A stretch of DNA of 64,000 nucleotides, from the NCBI GenBank assembly GCA_964473555.1, contig CAYYPL010000004.1, forward strand, positions 203,163 through 267,162, given 5' to 3'. The first letter of the stretch is position 1, and the number at the start of each line of letters is the position of its first letter. The DNA is from UBA11400 sp964473555 (GTDB lineage: Bacteria > Bacteroidota > Rhodothermia > Balneolales > HLUCCA01). Of the stretch, positions 34,935 to 43,731 are shown piece after piece. Made by a program: the position numbers and the translations under genes. The notes below the pieces were generated by a model. That model searched no databases, had not been told where the DNA came from, and worked only from the letters and a program-made list of their open reading frames with translations.

Positions 34935-36149
34935 TTATTTACTCAGAAGTCTGGCAAATTTACGCTTGCCTACTTTTAGGACTTTCGAGTATCCAGCTTC
35001 AAATGTAATATCAAGTGTAGGATCAAAAACCTGCTCCCCATCAATAGTTACTCCGCCCTGTTGTATTAATCGACGAGCTTCGCCGTTACTTGGAGCAAAG
35101 TTCAGAGAAGTGATAATTCCAATCAACCTTTCAGTAGATCCAACAGCGTATTCTGCTTCTGGAATATCATCTGGAATCTCTTTGTTGATGATGGTTTGTT
35201 CAAAGTAAGCTCGCGCTCCAAAAGCAGCTTCTTCGCTATGATACATTCGGGTAATTGCGAGCGCCAGATCGTGTTTTGCATTTCTAGGATCGTTCTTGGC
35301 ACGCTCTTTAACTAGTCCCAGCTCTTCATTGGATATGTCTGAAACCAGCTCGTAGTATGAGTAAATAAGATCATCTGGTATAGATAACATTTTGCCGTAC
35401 ATGTCATTAGGCTCTTCGTTGATACCAATGTAATTATCGTAAGACTTGCTCATTTTGTTGGTACCGTCGGTTCCTACCAGCAAAGGCATCATCAAACACA
35501 CTTGCTGCGATTGTCCCGCTTCTTTTTGGAGTTGACGTCCGACCAAAAGATTGAATTTTTGGTCGCTTCCTCCCAATTCCACGTCCGATTTTAGGTGGAC
35601 GGAGTCTTGTCCCTGAGCCAGTGGATACAAAAACTCGTGCAACGAAATGGGTTCTTCGTTTTGATAGCGTTTTGTGAAATCATCACGCTCAATCATGCGG
35701 GCTACGGTGAACTTAGAAGCCAGTCGAATGACATCCTCAAACTTCATGGCTCCTAGCCAGTCTGAGTTATACACGATTTCGGTCTTTTCTGGATCCAGAA
35801 TTTTGGATGCTTGCTCGAAATACGTTTTTCCGTTCTCGCGAACATCCTCGATTGTGAGCGCCGGACGCGTTTTGTTCGCACCTGTTGGATCACCGATCAT
35901 GCCGGTAAAATCGCCGATAATTAGGATACAATGGTGCCCAAGATCCTGAAATTGACGCATTTTTCGCAGAATCACCGAGTGACCCAAGTGTAAATCGGGG
36001 CGAGTTGGATCACAACCTAATTTTATTCGAAGTGGGGTATTCGATTTGAACGACTTTTCGAGCTTTTGAATCAGTTCTTCTTCGGGTACAATCTCAACTG
36101 TTCCACGCTTAATAATTTCTAACTGCTCACTAACCGGTATAAATGACAT
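34935..36149 (-). CDS. tyrS: Tyrosyl-tRNA synthetase
   Basis: 404 residues of the class I enzyme. The HIGH-type motif is L-H-L-G-H-S near 54-59 and the KMSKS loop is present near 232-236. An S4 RNA-binding domain closes the protein (about 340-404). The length and motifs fit the TyrRS group with a longer catalytic domain (TyrZ-like). Co-directional with cvpA upstream and the DUF2059-like gene downstream. Confidence 0.97.
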   Translation of the reverse strand: MSFIPVSEQLEIIKRGTVEIVPEEELIQKLEKSFKSNTPLRIKLGCDPTRPDLHLGHSVILRKMRQFQDLGHHCILIIGDFTGMIGDPTGANKTRPALTIEDVRENGKTYFEQASKILDPEKTEIVYNSDWLGAMKFEDVIRLASKFTVARMIERDDFTKRYQNEEPISLHEFLYPLAQGQDSVHLKSDVELGGSDQKFNLLVGRQLQKEAGQSQQVCLMMPLLVGTDGTNKMSKSYDNYIGINEEPNDMYGKMLSIPDDLIYSYYELVSDISNEELGLVKERAKNDPRNAKHDLALAITRMYHSEEAAFGARAYFEQTIINKEIPDDIPEAEYAVGSTERLIGIITSLNFAPSNGEARRLIQQGGVTIDGEQVFDPTLDITFEAGYSKVLKVGKRKFARLLSK

Positions 36150-36187
36150 GATTAACTAACGATAAAGGATTTGATTTTAATAACGTA

Positions 36188-36778
36188 TCAAGGTTTCGAA
36201 ACGAGGTCGGATGGAGTGGTTTCATCACTTGTAAAAATCGAAGTTACATCCAGGTTTTTGAAATACTCCCCCAGTTGTTCCTGAAAATCATCTGCACCCG
36301 GTATCACACGGCTCAGGTAATTATATGTTGTGGGGGCAATGGGTAAAATGTAAGAATACAACAAGGAATTCTGGGTGTACTCTTGTCTGGGTTGACCTAA
36401 CACACTAAGTATGACCAGGAATGTAGATACCAGAATTGCACCTTTTAATCCACTGAACACACCGCCAAAAAAATGATTCACTATGGATAGTTTGGCAACC
36501 TTCAATAAAGACTCCATGAGTTTTATGATCAGTTTCACAACTATTATCGCAGCCAAATAAATGGCAATAAATGAGAAAAAAGGAATCCAGGAAGATTCAA
36601 TGTTATAGAACTCTTCCCAGAATACAGATACTTCGCTCATGTATGTAAATGCTATGAATATCGCGATGATCTGACCTATTAGCCCTACAACTTCTTCGAT
36701 GAAGCCGTTTTTGAGTCCGGCAACGAAGAAAATCAGGATGGGGAGTGCAATGATGATATCTAACGCATGTAGTGGCAT
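36188..36778 (-). CDS. CvpA-family membrane protein
   Basis: 196 residues with four hydrophobic spans (about 5-25, 28-50, 65-90 and 105-128). The N-terminal A-L-D-I-I-I-A-L-P and G-x-x-x-G-F-I-E-E-V-V-G-L motifs mark the CvpA family, named for colicin V production but more broadly tied to envelope stress tolerance. The C-terminus is a soluble acidic tail. It lies four bases behind the yqeY-like gene. Confidence 0.88.
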   Translation of the reverse strand: MPLHALDIIIALPILIFFVAGLKNGFIEEVVGLIGQIIAIFIAFTYMSEVSVFWEEFYNIESSWIPFFSFIAIYLAAIIVVKLIIKLMESLLKVAKLSIVNHFFGGVFSGLKGAILVSTFLVILSVLGQPRQEYTQNSLLYSYILPIAPTTYNYLSRVIPGADDFQEQLGEYFKNLDVTSIFTSDETTPSDLVSKP

Positions 36779-36782
36779 CGTT

Positions 36783-37244
36783 TTATTGAGCTAGGTATTC
36801 CTTGACAACCTTGCTGACCAGTGCGCCATCGGCTTTACCTTTAACTTTGCCCATGAGCGGTCCCATGAGTTTGCCCATGTCCGCAGGACCCGTAGCCCCA
36901 ACTTGTTCTGCTGTTTCTTTGACAACAGCCCGAATTTCGTCTTCCGACATCATTTTGGGTAAATATGCGTCGATTATACCCAGTTCATAGCGCTCTGTCT
37001 CGGCCAGATCTTCACGATTGGCATCCATATACTGCTGGAGCGAGTCTTTGCGTTGTTTTGCGGCTTTCATCAACACCTGTGTTACGACCTCATCTGTAAG
37101 TTCGGACCGCTCACCTCCGGTGCGAAGACTGATCTCCTTCTCTAGGATTGCGGCTTTTATTGAGCGTAATACAGTTGAGCGAGAGGAATCTCTGGATAGC
37201 ATAGACTCTTTTAAGTCAGCTAATATTTTCTCATATACGTTCAT
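36783..37244 (-). CDS. GatB/YqeY-domain protein
   Basis: 153 residues, the standard YqeY length. The family is related to the tRNA-binding tail of GatB and the start (I-L-A-D-L-K-E-S-M) and the G-K-L-M-G-P-L-M-G-K-V-K-G-K-A-D-G motif near 124-140 are typical. A role in tRNA handling or amidotransferase stability is suggested by the domain but unproven. It begins a short run with cvpA. Confidence 0.93.
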   Translation of the reverse strand: MNVYEKILADLKESMLSRDSSRSTVLRSIKAAILEKEISLRTGGERSELTDEVVTQVLMKAAKQRKDSLQQYMDANREDLAETERYELGIIDAYLPKMMSEDEIRAVVKETAEQVGATGPADMGKLMGPLMGKVKGKADGALVSKVVKEYLAQ

Positions 37245-37304
37245 GATATACTCCTAATGTGGAAATGTACTGATTATGATTGAAATCAAAGTCATTGTTT
37301 TTGC

Positions 37305-37336
37305 AAAAAAAAAGGCCACATGAAACATGCAGCCTT
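37305..37336 (-). terminator. Intrinsic terminator of the rpmB-rpmG-DUF4295 operon
   Basis: Read on the minus strand, AAGGC and GCCTT arms with an inner CATG/CATG pair and a small internal mismatch are followed by a run of nine T. It starts about 38 bases behind the DUF4295 stop codon. Confidence 0.8.
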
Positions 37337-37373
37337 CAGAAAAATAGCAGCCGAGTGTTATAAACCTATCTGA

Positions 37374-37538
37374 TTAAGCGTTTTTCAGATAGTCGCCTAC
37401 TTTATCAACATCGACCGTAACTTCACGGTATGAGATGGTGCCTTTTGGTGATTTTTCGGATACAATCACCTTAGCCATTTTACGTTGTGCTAATTTTGCT
37501 GCAAGTACTTTATCACCGAATGTTTGCTTCTTTGCCAT
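37374..37538 (-). CDS. DUF4295 family small ribosome-associated protein
   Basis: A 54-residue basic protein starting M-A-K-K-Q-T-F-G-D-K and ending V-G-D-Y-L-K-N-A. It is the DUF4295 family, found behind rpmB and rpmG in FCB-group bacteria. I believe it corresponds to the extra large-subunit protein bL38 described from Flavobacterium ribosomes, but that match is from memory. It is eleven bases behind rpmG and shares its terminator. It is easily missed because of its size. Confidence 0.85.
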   Translation of the reverse strand: MAKKQTFGDKVLAAKLAQRKMAKVIVSEKSPKGTISYREVTVDVDKVGDYLKNA

Positions 37539-37549
37539 GTGATAGCCTC

Positions 37550-37720
37550 TTATTTAATTTCTTTGTGAACCGTGTGCTTGCGTAATACCGGATTGTATTT
37601 GCGAAGCTCTAAACGATTGGTGGTGTTACGACGGTTTTTAACAGTAACATAACGGGAAGTACCCGGCTTTTCGGTGCACTCAAGAATCACCTGGATACGT
37701 ACGCCTTTAGCTTTTGCCAT
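37550..37720 (-). CDS. rpmG: 50S ribosomal protein bL33
   Basis: A 56-residue protein starting M-A-K-A-K-G-V-R-I-Q-V and containing T-V-K-N-R-R-N-T-T-N-R-L-E-L. It has only one Cys (residue 15) where zinc-binding bL33 has two CxxC pairs, so this is the zinc-free form. It stands one base after rpmB. Confidence 0.96.
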   Translation of the reverse strand: MAKAKGVRIQVILECTEKPGTSRYVTVKNRRNTTNRLELRKYNPVLRKHTVHKEIK

Positions 37721-37721
37721 A

Positions 37722-37970
37722 TCAGATTACTCCTTTCTTTAATGTACCTGCAGCCTGAGCATCTTTCAATACTGCGGAAATACCATTTTTATTGATGGTG
37801 CGAAGTGTTTTAGAAGTAACTTTCAAAGTTACCCAACGATCTTCTTCAGGGATATAAAAACGTTTCTTTTGCAAGTTAACATCAAAACGGTGTTTTGTTT
37901 TGTTGTTAGCATGGGAAGAACGGTAACCATTCAACGCTTTGGCTCCCGTAATATCATCTCTGCGTGCCAT
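37722..37970 (-). CDS. rpmB: 50S ribosomal protein bL28
   Basis: 82 residues with the bL28 pattern: an N-terminal basic segment, R-F-x-x-N-L-Q-K-K-R-F-Y near 28-39, and V-T-L-K-V-T-S-K-T-L-R-T-I-N-K-N-G near 47-63. No zinc cysteines. It is first in the rpmB-rpmG-DUF4295 operon and has a clear FCB-type promoter 40 bases upstream. Confidence 0.96.
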   Translation of the reverse strand: MARRDDITGAKALNGYRSSHANNKTKHRFDVNLQKKRFYIPEEDRWVTLKVTSKTLRTINKNGISAVLKDAQAAGTLKKGVI

Positions 37971-38009
37971 TTTTCAACTAAATTGTGTGATTTATTTTTC
38001 GAAAGATTA

Positions 38010-38040
38010 CAAATATAGCATTATTTCGCACCATAAACAA
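38010..38040 (-). promoter_or_regulatory. Bacteroidota-type promoter of rpmB
   Basis: On the minus strand TTG (38038-38040), a 20-base spacer, then TATATTTG (38010-38017), matching the TTG / TAnnTTTG consensus with ideal spacing. Transcription would start near 38003, leaving a leader of about 33 bases before rpmB. Confidence 0.75.
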
Positions 38041-38053
38041 TTATAAAATTCAG

Positions 38054-38062
38054 TTATCCACA
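38054..38062 (+). promoter_or_regulatory. DnaA box-like site upstream of gyrB
   Basis: TTATCCACA, a perfect match to the TTATnCACA consensus, lies in the divergent gap between rpmB and gyrB. It is the only perfect copy noticed in the window, so it is not an origin by itself. It could allow DnaA to influence gyrB, or be chance. Confidence 0.35.
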
Positions 38063-38247
38063 CACTTCCCACACGTATCTTTTTTAGGCAAAAAAACAGA
38101 ATAATTGACCAAATACTCTTATTTTGTTTTGATGTGTTCATCTGCGTTAAAGTGAATAGTCAATATGGCTTTATCTGATTTAATGCATTACAATCATGTT
38201 TATTGCTTTTAAATTGCAACTCTCGAACAATAGTCAACCCTACCATT

Positions 38248-40173
38248 ATGTCCAACAATCAGACGACTGATTATAAAGCGTCGAATATTCAGGTCCTGGA
38301 AGGACTCGAAGCAGTTCGTAAGCGTCCTTCAATGTATATCGGAGATACCGGTCAGCGTGGTCTTCACCACCTTATTAATGAGGTAGTTGATAACTCTATC
38401 GACGAAGCACTTGCCGGGTATTGCGACTATGTTACTGTTACAATCAATACTGACGGTTCACTAACTGTTGAAGATAACGGTCGTGGGATTCCCGTCGATA
38501 TTCACGAGAAAGAAGGTATTCCAGCCGTTGAGCTTGTTTTAACCAAACTTCATGCCGGTGGTAAATTTGATAAAGATACGTACAAGGTATCTGGTGGACT
38601 TCACGGTGTGGGAGTTAGTTGCGTAAACGCGCTTTCAACTCATTTCTCCGCAGAAATTCACCGCGATGGAAAAATTCATACGATCGCTTTTGAAGTGGGA
38701 AAAACTACACAACAACTCAAAGTGATTGGTGATACCACTAAAAGAGGTACAATAATCCGCTTCAAACCAGATCCAGAGATTTTCCGCCAGTCTGTTGAGT
38801 TTAAATACGACATTATTGCCGATCGTATGCGTCAGTTGGCGTTTTTGAATCCAGAGATTACTATCGAAGTCATTGATCACCGCGAGGAAGAACCTATCCG
38901 CGAGACTTTCCACTTTGATGGGGGTGTTCGTGACTTCGTAAAATACCTCGATGAGACAAGAGAGCCCCTGATGTCGGACCCGATATACGTTACGAGCGAG
39001 GCAGAAGAGTGCCCGATGGCGGTTGCGATTCAGTACAATCGATCCTACTCCGAGAATGTGCACTCCTACGTAAATAACATCAATACCCACGAAGGTGGTA
39101 CACACGTTTCCGGATTCCGCAGAGCTTTAACCAGATCTCTCAAGACTTACGGTGAGAAAAACAATCTTATCAAGGGTAAATTGAATATCTCAGGAGAGGA
39201 TTTTCGTGAAGGACTTACAGCCGTTATATCTATCAAAGTTGCCGAGCCTCAGTTCGAAGGACAAACTAAAACAAAACTCGGCAATTCTGAGATCCAGAGT
39301 GCTGTTGAAGTTGTACTTTATGAAAAACTAAATGAATATCTGGAGCAGAATCCTAAAGTAGCTCGCGCTATCATTGATAAAGTTGTCCTTTCTGCCGAAG
39401 CTCGTGAAGCGGCACGTAAAGCCAGGCAATTAGTCCAGCGCAAGGGGGCTCTTACTTCCGGTGGTTTACCTGGTAAACTCGCAGACTGTTCGATTAACGA
39501 ACCGGAACACTGCGAGATTTACCTCGTTGAGGGTGATTCTGCTGGTGGATCTGCAAAATCAGGTCGTAACCGTAGTTTCCAGGCCATTCTCCCGCTTCGT
39601 GGTAAAATATTGAATGTCGAAAAAGCCCGAATCAATAAGATTCTGGAGAATAACGAGGTACGTGCTATGATCACGGCACTCGGTACCGGTGTTGGCCATT
39701 CAGATGAGTTCGACATCACCGGACTGCGTTACCACAAGATTATCATTATGACAGATGCCGACGTCGACGGATCACATATTCGTACGCTTTTATTGACTTT
39801 CTTCTATCGTTACATGCATCCATTAATCGAAAATGGTCATATATACATAGCTACTCCTCCACTGTACAAAATTCAGTATGGAAGTAATGTAGAATATGCC
39901 TGGGACGATGAAACCCGTGACACTATTCTAAAACGTGTCAAAAAATCAACCACTCGTAAGATCGATATTTCTCGCTATAAAGGTCTTGGAGAAATGAATC
40001 CGGAACAGCTTTGGGAAACCACCATGGATCCCGAAACCCGTACTCTTCAAAAGGTTACCATTGAAAGTGCGACCGCTGCAGATAAAATGTTCTCCGTATT
40101 GATGGGAGATGCGGTTGAGCCCCGAAGAGAGTTCATCGAACGTAACGCGAAATACGCAAAACTGGATATTTAA
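38248..40173 (+). CDS. gyrB: DNA gyrase subunit B
   Basis: 641 residues from the ATG giving M-S-N-N-Q-T-T-D-Y-K-A; an ATG at 38203 is possible but adds an unconserved extension. ATPase motifs V-V-D-N-S-I-D-E-A near 45-53 and G-G-L-H-G-V-G near 114-120 are present, as is the TOPRIM Glu in V-E-G-D-S-A-G-G-S near 425-433 and D-A-D-V-D-G-S-H near 500. It lacks the large insert found in proteobacterial GyrB. gyrA follows by 16 bases. Confidence 0.97.
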   Translation: MSNNQTTDYKASNIQVLEGLEAVRKRPSMYIGDTGQRGLHHLINEVVDNSIDEALAGYCDYVTVTINTDGSLTVEDNGRGIPVDIHEKEGIPAVELVLTKLHAGGKFDKDTYKVSGGLHGVGVSCVNALSTHFSAEIHRDGKIHTIAFEVGKTTQQLKVIGDTTKRGTIIRFKPDPEIFRQSVEFKYDIIADRMRQLAFLNPEITIEVIDHREEEPIRETFHFDGGVRDFVKYLDETREPLMSDPIYVTSEAEECPMAVAIQYNRSYSENVHSYVNNINTHEGGTHVSGFRRALTRSLKTYGEKNNLIKGKLNISGEDFREGLTAVISIKVAEPQFEGQTKTKLGNSEIQSAVEVVLYEKLNEYLEQNPKVARAIIDKVVLSAEAREAARKARQLVQRKGALTSGGLPGKLADCSINEPEHCEIYLVEGDSAGGSAKSGRNRSFQAILPLRGKILNVEKARINKILENNEVRAMITALGTGVGHSDEFDITGLRYHKIIIMTDADVDGSHIRTLLLTFFYRYMHPLIENGHIYIATPPLYKIQYGSNVEYAWDDETRDTILKRVKKSTTRKIDISRYKGLGEMNPEQLWETTMDPETRTLQKVTIESATAADKMFSVLMGDAVEPRREFIERNAKYAKLDI

Positions 40174-40189
40174 TACGACCTAACTCAAT

Positions 40190-42739
40190 ATGGCAGATAA
40201 AATTATACCAATAACAATTGAAAGTGAGATGCAGTCGTCGTACATCGATTATTCGATGTCGGTTATCGTATCTCGTGCTCTTCCAGACGTTCGTGATGGA
40301 CTAAAACCGGTTCACAGACGCGCACTATACGGAATGAGTGAGCTCGGAATGCTTCACAATCGTCCGTACAAGAAAAGTGCCCGTATCGTAGGTGAAGTTC
40401 TCGGAAAGTATCACCCACACGGTGACTCTGCTGTTTATGATACCATAGTTCGTATGGTTCAGGAATTCTCGTTGCGCTACCCATTAGTCGACGGGCAGGG
40501 TAACTTCGGTTCGGTGGATGGTGATTCGGCTGCAGCCATGCGTTACACCGAGGTCCGAATGAAGCGCATTGCAGAGGAAATGCTATCGGATATCAATAAG
40601 AATACGGTCGACTTCCAGCCAAACTTTGACGATACATTAACGGAGCCTACTGTACTTCCTAGTATGGTGCCAAACCTACTGATAAACGGATCTTCAGGTA
40701 TCGCTGTCGGTATGGCCACCAACATGGCTCCACATAACCTGACCGAAGTTGTAAACGGAATCAATGCCTACATCGACAACCAGGAGATCACTATTGCTGA
40801 ACTAATGAAGTTCATAACTGCTCCTGATTTTCCAACCGGTGGTATCATTTACGGATATGAAGGGGTTAAAGAATCTTACGAATCCGGACGGGGCAAAGTA
40901 ACCTTACGGGCTTTGGCTACTGTAGAAGAACTTCGTGGCAATCGTGAACAGATTGTAGTTACAGAACTGCCTTATCAGGTTAATAAAGCATTATTAATAC
41001 AAAAGATAGCAGAACTTATTTCGCTTGAGAAACTAACCGACATCGCCGATGTTCGTGATGAGTCTGACCGCGAAGGTATGCGCCTGGTTATCATTCTAAA
41101 ACGTGGTGCTGTTCCAAGTGTTGTACTAAATCAGTTGTACAAATACACTTCAATGCAAACCACTTTCGGTATCATCAACCTGGCACTGGTCAAGGGTCGT
41201 CCGAAGGTAATGCACATCAAGGAATTGATTCGTCACTTTGTCGATCACCGTATCGAAGTGATCATTCGACGTACTTTGTATGATCTGGATCAAGCCGAAG
41301 CTCGTGCGCATATTCTTGAAGGTCTCAAGATCGCCATTGACAATCTCGACGATGTGATCAAAACGATTCGCGCGTCCAAGAACGTCCCGGAAGCAAACGA
41401 TCAGCTTCGAAGAAAGTATGGCCTGACCGATATTCAGGCTAAAGCCATACTGGACATGCGTCTACAGAAACTTACTGCTCTGGAGCGCGACAAAATTGAC
41501 CTCGAGTACAAAGATATTCTGGATCAAATCAAAGAATTTCGTCGAATTCTGGGTAGCAGACAAGCACAGCTTGACATTATCAAGTTTGAGCTGAATGACC
41601 TCAAAGATAGATATGGTGATAAACGTCGTACACAGATTGTTTACTCCGCTGAAGACTTCAGTATTGAAGATATGATAGCTGATGAGGACGTTGTAGTAAC
41701 CATTTCCAACACGGGATACATCAAGCGTACCCCGGTTAGTGGTTACAGACGTCAAAAACGTGGAGGGGTTGGGCTAAAAGGCGCAACAACCAAAGACGAG
41801 GAGTATATTGAACATCTCTTCGTAGCCACAAACCACAACTACATTCTATTCTTTACGGAAAAAGGGAAATGTTATTGGCTCAAAGTCTATGAAATTCCAG
41901 AAGGAACAAGGCTGAGTCGTGGTAGAGCTATTGTAAATCTCATTCAGATTGATCGAGACGATAAGGTTAAGACCTTTGTTCCGATCAAAACACTCGAGGA
42001 CGAGAGTTACATCAATAACCACTACATCATCATGGCAACCAAGAAAGGTGTTGTTAAGAAGACCATTCTTGAAGCATATAGTCGTCCTCGTAAAGATGGT
42101 ATTATTGCAATCAACATTGATGAAGGTGATACACTCCTTGAGTCTAAGCTAACAGACGGTACCAGTGTCATTATTCTGGGAGCTAAAAACGGCCGTGCTA
42201 TCAGATTCTATGAAACTGATGTTCGTGACATGGGTCGAAATACTCGTGGAGTTCGTGGTATGAACCTGGACGAAAACGCTGATGATGAACTCGTAGACAT
42301 GGTTGTGGTTAAAAACACAAACGAAGCTACGGTTCTTGCGATTTCTGAAAAAGGATACGGAAAACGTAGTCTTGTTGATGACTACCGCGAACAGTCAAGA
42401 GGTGGTAAAGGCGTGATCACAATGAAGATTACTTCGAAAACGGGTAGTCTGATTGCACTCAAAGAGGTTAACGATGGTGATGACCTCATGATTATTACCC
42501 AAAAAGGCAAAATCATCCGAATGCATAGTAAGGACATCAGGTCAATGGGACGTAATACTCAGGGTGTCCGAATCATCAAGCTTGGTGTTGAAGATAGTAT
42601 CGGAGGAGTCACTCGGGTAGTATCCGATGACGATGACGAAATCGATTCAACCCTGGAAGGCGGTATAGAACCAGAGGGTAGTCCGACACCTGATGGGAAT
42701 GACGCACCTCAGGCAGATCTTGGGTTAGACACAGAATAA
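40190..42739 (+). CDS. gyrA: DNA gyrase subunit A
   Basis: 849 residues. The DNA-cleaving Tyr lies near position 118 in A-A-M-R-Y-T-E, and the N-terminal S-R-A-L-P-D-V-R-D-G-L-K-P motif is intact. The C-terminal beta-pinwheel carries a GyrA box (Q-S-R-G-G-K-G near 735), which marks gyrase rather than topoisomerase IV, and it ends in an acidic tail of about 40 residues. It forms an operon with gyrB and ends at a strong terminator. Confidence 0.97.
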   Translation: MADKIIPITIESEMQSSYIDYSMSVIVSRALPDVRDGLKPVHRRALYGMSELGMLHNRPYKKSARIVGEVLGKYHPHGDSAVYDTIVRMVQEFSLRYPLVDGQGNFGSVDGDSAAAMRYTEVRMKRIAEEMLSDINKNTVDFQPNFDDTLTEPTVLPSMVPNLLINGSSGIAVGMATNMAPHNLTEVVNGINAYIDNQEITIAELMKFITAPDFPTGGIIYGYEGVKESYESGRGKVTLRALATVEELRGNREQIVVTELPYQVNKALLIQKIAELISLEKLTDIADVRDESDREGMRLVIILKRGAVPSVVLNQLYKYTSMQTTFGIINLALVKGRPKVMHIKELIRHFVDHRIEVIIRRTLYDLDQAEARAHILEGLKIAIDNLDDVIKTIRASKNVPEANDQLRRKYGLTDIQAKAILDMRLQKLTALERDKIDLEYKDILDQIKEFRRILGSRQAQLDIIKFELNDLKDRYGDKRRTQIVYSAEDFSIEDMIADEDVVVTISNTGYIKRTPVSGYRRQKRGGVGLKGATTKDEEYIEHLFVATNHNYILFFTEKGKCYWLKVYEIPEGTRLSRGRAIVNLIQIDRDDKVKTFVPIKTLEDESYINNHYIIMATKKGVVKKTILEAYSRPRKDGIIAINIDEGDTLLESKLTDGTSVIILGAKNGRAIRFYETDVRDMGRNTRGVRGMNLDENADDELVDMVVVKNTNEATVLAISEKGYGKRSLVDDYREQSRGGKGVITMKITSKTGSLIALKEVNDGDDLMIITQKGKIIRMHSKDIRSMGRNTQGVRIIKLGVEDSIGGVTRVVSDDDDEIDSTLEGGIEPEGSPTPDGNDAPQADLGLDTE

Positions 42740-42759
42740 TCCAGAGTATATATAACACT

Positions 42760-42794
42760 AAAAAGGCATCGGGTTTCTACTCGATGCCTTTTTT
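42760..42794. terminator. Bidirectional terminator between gyrA and the WYL regulator gene
   Basis: AAAAAGGCATCG pairs with CGATGCCTTTTT around a short loop, with A and T runs on both sides. It begins 21 bases behind gyrA and just touches the stop codon of the convergent regulator gene. Confidence 0.93.
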
Positions 42795-43731
42795 ATTTCA
42801 ATCCACTTAACATTTTGAGCAGTCTCTCTCTCCTAATATCGACCAGCTCATTGGGATACAATGGGATAACCTCATCACCATACCTTAAGAGGATTCTATC
42901 AAGATTCTCTAAAGAATCGAATTTAAAGCTTACCTCGTAGTATGACTCATTTAGCTTCTTATTAGTAATCTCAGCTGGAATTGTTCTGTAAAACTCATTC
43001 CATATATCTGATTTTACCTTAATTGTCACCTCGGTTTGTCTGGATTTGTCGTCGAGCCCTTTGAACAAATGCATGGGTCCTAAATCACTATTCCGTTCAA
43101 ATCTGGTATCCATTATTTCAAGTTCGGTAATGAACTCTAGACGAAAATTTCTGAATCCGTTTCGTCCTTTATCATACCCGATTAAGTTCCAGTGATCACT
43201 GTAGTAAACTAGCATATACGGATCCACATTTCTTGTAAGATTAGCCTTTTTATATTTTAATATGATACTGTTATTATTAGATATAGCATTCGATATTTGA
43301 TACCATTCTCCCTCACTTTCAACCTCTGTAAGTCTATTTCGAACGGGATCAACGATTACACTGTTTTCCATTGTAGTGTACAGCGGTTTAAGGGCGGGTG
43401 GCAAAACATTCTCTATCTTCAGTGCTACAGATTTAGCAGCATCTCTCATGTCCGAGTTTGACTGAGACTCTATAAAGGACAATCCAACACGAATGACAGA
43501 TATTTCTCTGTCATTAAACATCAATGGAGGAATTGAGTATGTTTTGGGTATAGAGTAGCCACTTGCAAGGTCATGAGCAATGGGCACATCCAATTCAGAT
43601 ATAAAGTTCAGATCACGAAATATAGTCCGTCTACTTACATCAAAATGCTCTGCCAGATAATCTATATTAATGTGCTTACGCCTGGATTGCAGCATCAGAA
43701 GAATCTGAAGCCTGCGTTCTTGACTTTTCAT
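42793..43731 (-). CDS. WYL-domain transcriptional regulator
   Basis: 312 residues: an N-terminal HTH (about 5-60, with L-A-E-H-F-D-V-S-R-R-T-I-F-R-D-L) followed by a WYL domain (about 140-215), in which the signature survives as Y-M-L-V-Y-Y-S-D-H-W-N-L-I-G-Y and F-R-L-E-F-I-T-E-L, and a C-terminal WCX-like extension. WYL regulators respond to nucleic acids or nucleotides and often govern DNA damage or defence genes. Its start overlaps the end of rsmG by 56 bases in another frame, and later starts would cut into the HTH. Targets are unknown. Confidence 0.88.
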   Translation of the reverse strand: MKSQERRLQILLMLQSRRKHINIDYLAEHFDVSRRTIFRDLNFISELDVPIAHDLASGYSIPKTYSIPPLMFNDREISVIRVGLSFIESQSNSDMRDAAKSVALKIENVLPPALKPLYTTMENSVIVDPVRNRLTEVESEGEWYQISNAISNNNSIILKYKKANLTRNVDPYMLVYYSDHWNLIGYDKGRNGFRNFRLEFITELEIMDTRFERNSDLGPMHLFKGLDDKSRQTEVTIKVKSDIWNEFYRTIPAEITNKKLNESYYEVSFKFDSLENLDRILLRYGDEVIPLYPNELVDIRRERLLKMLSGLK

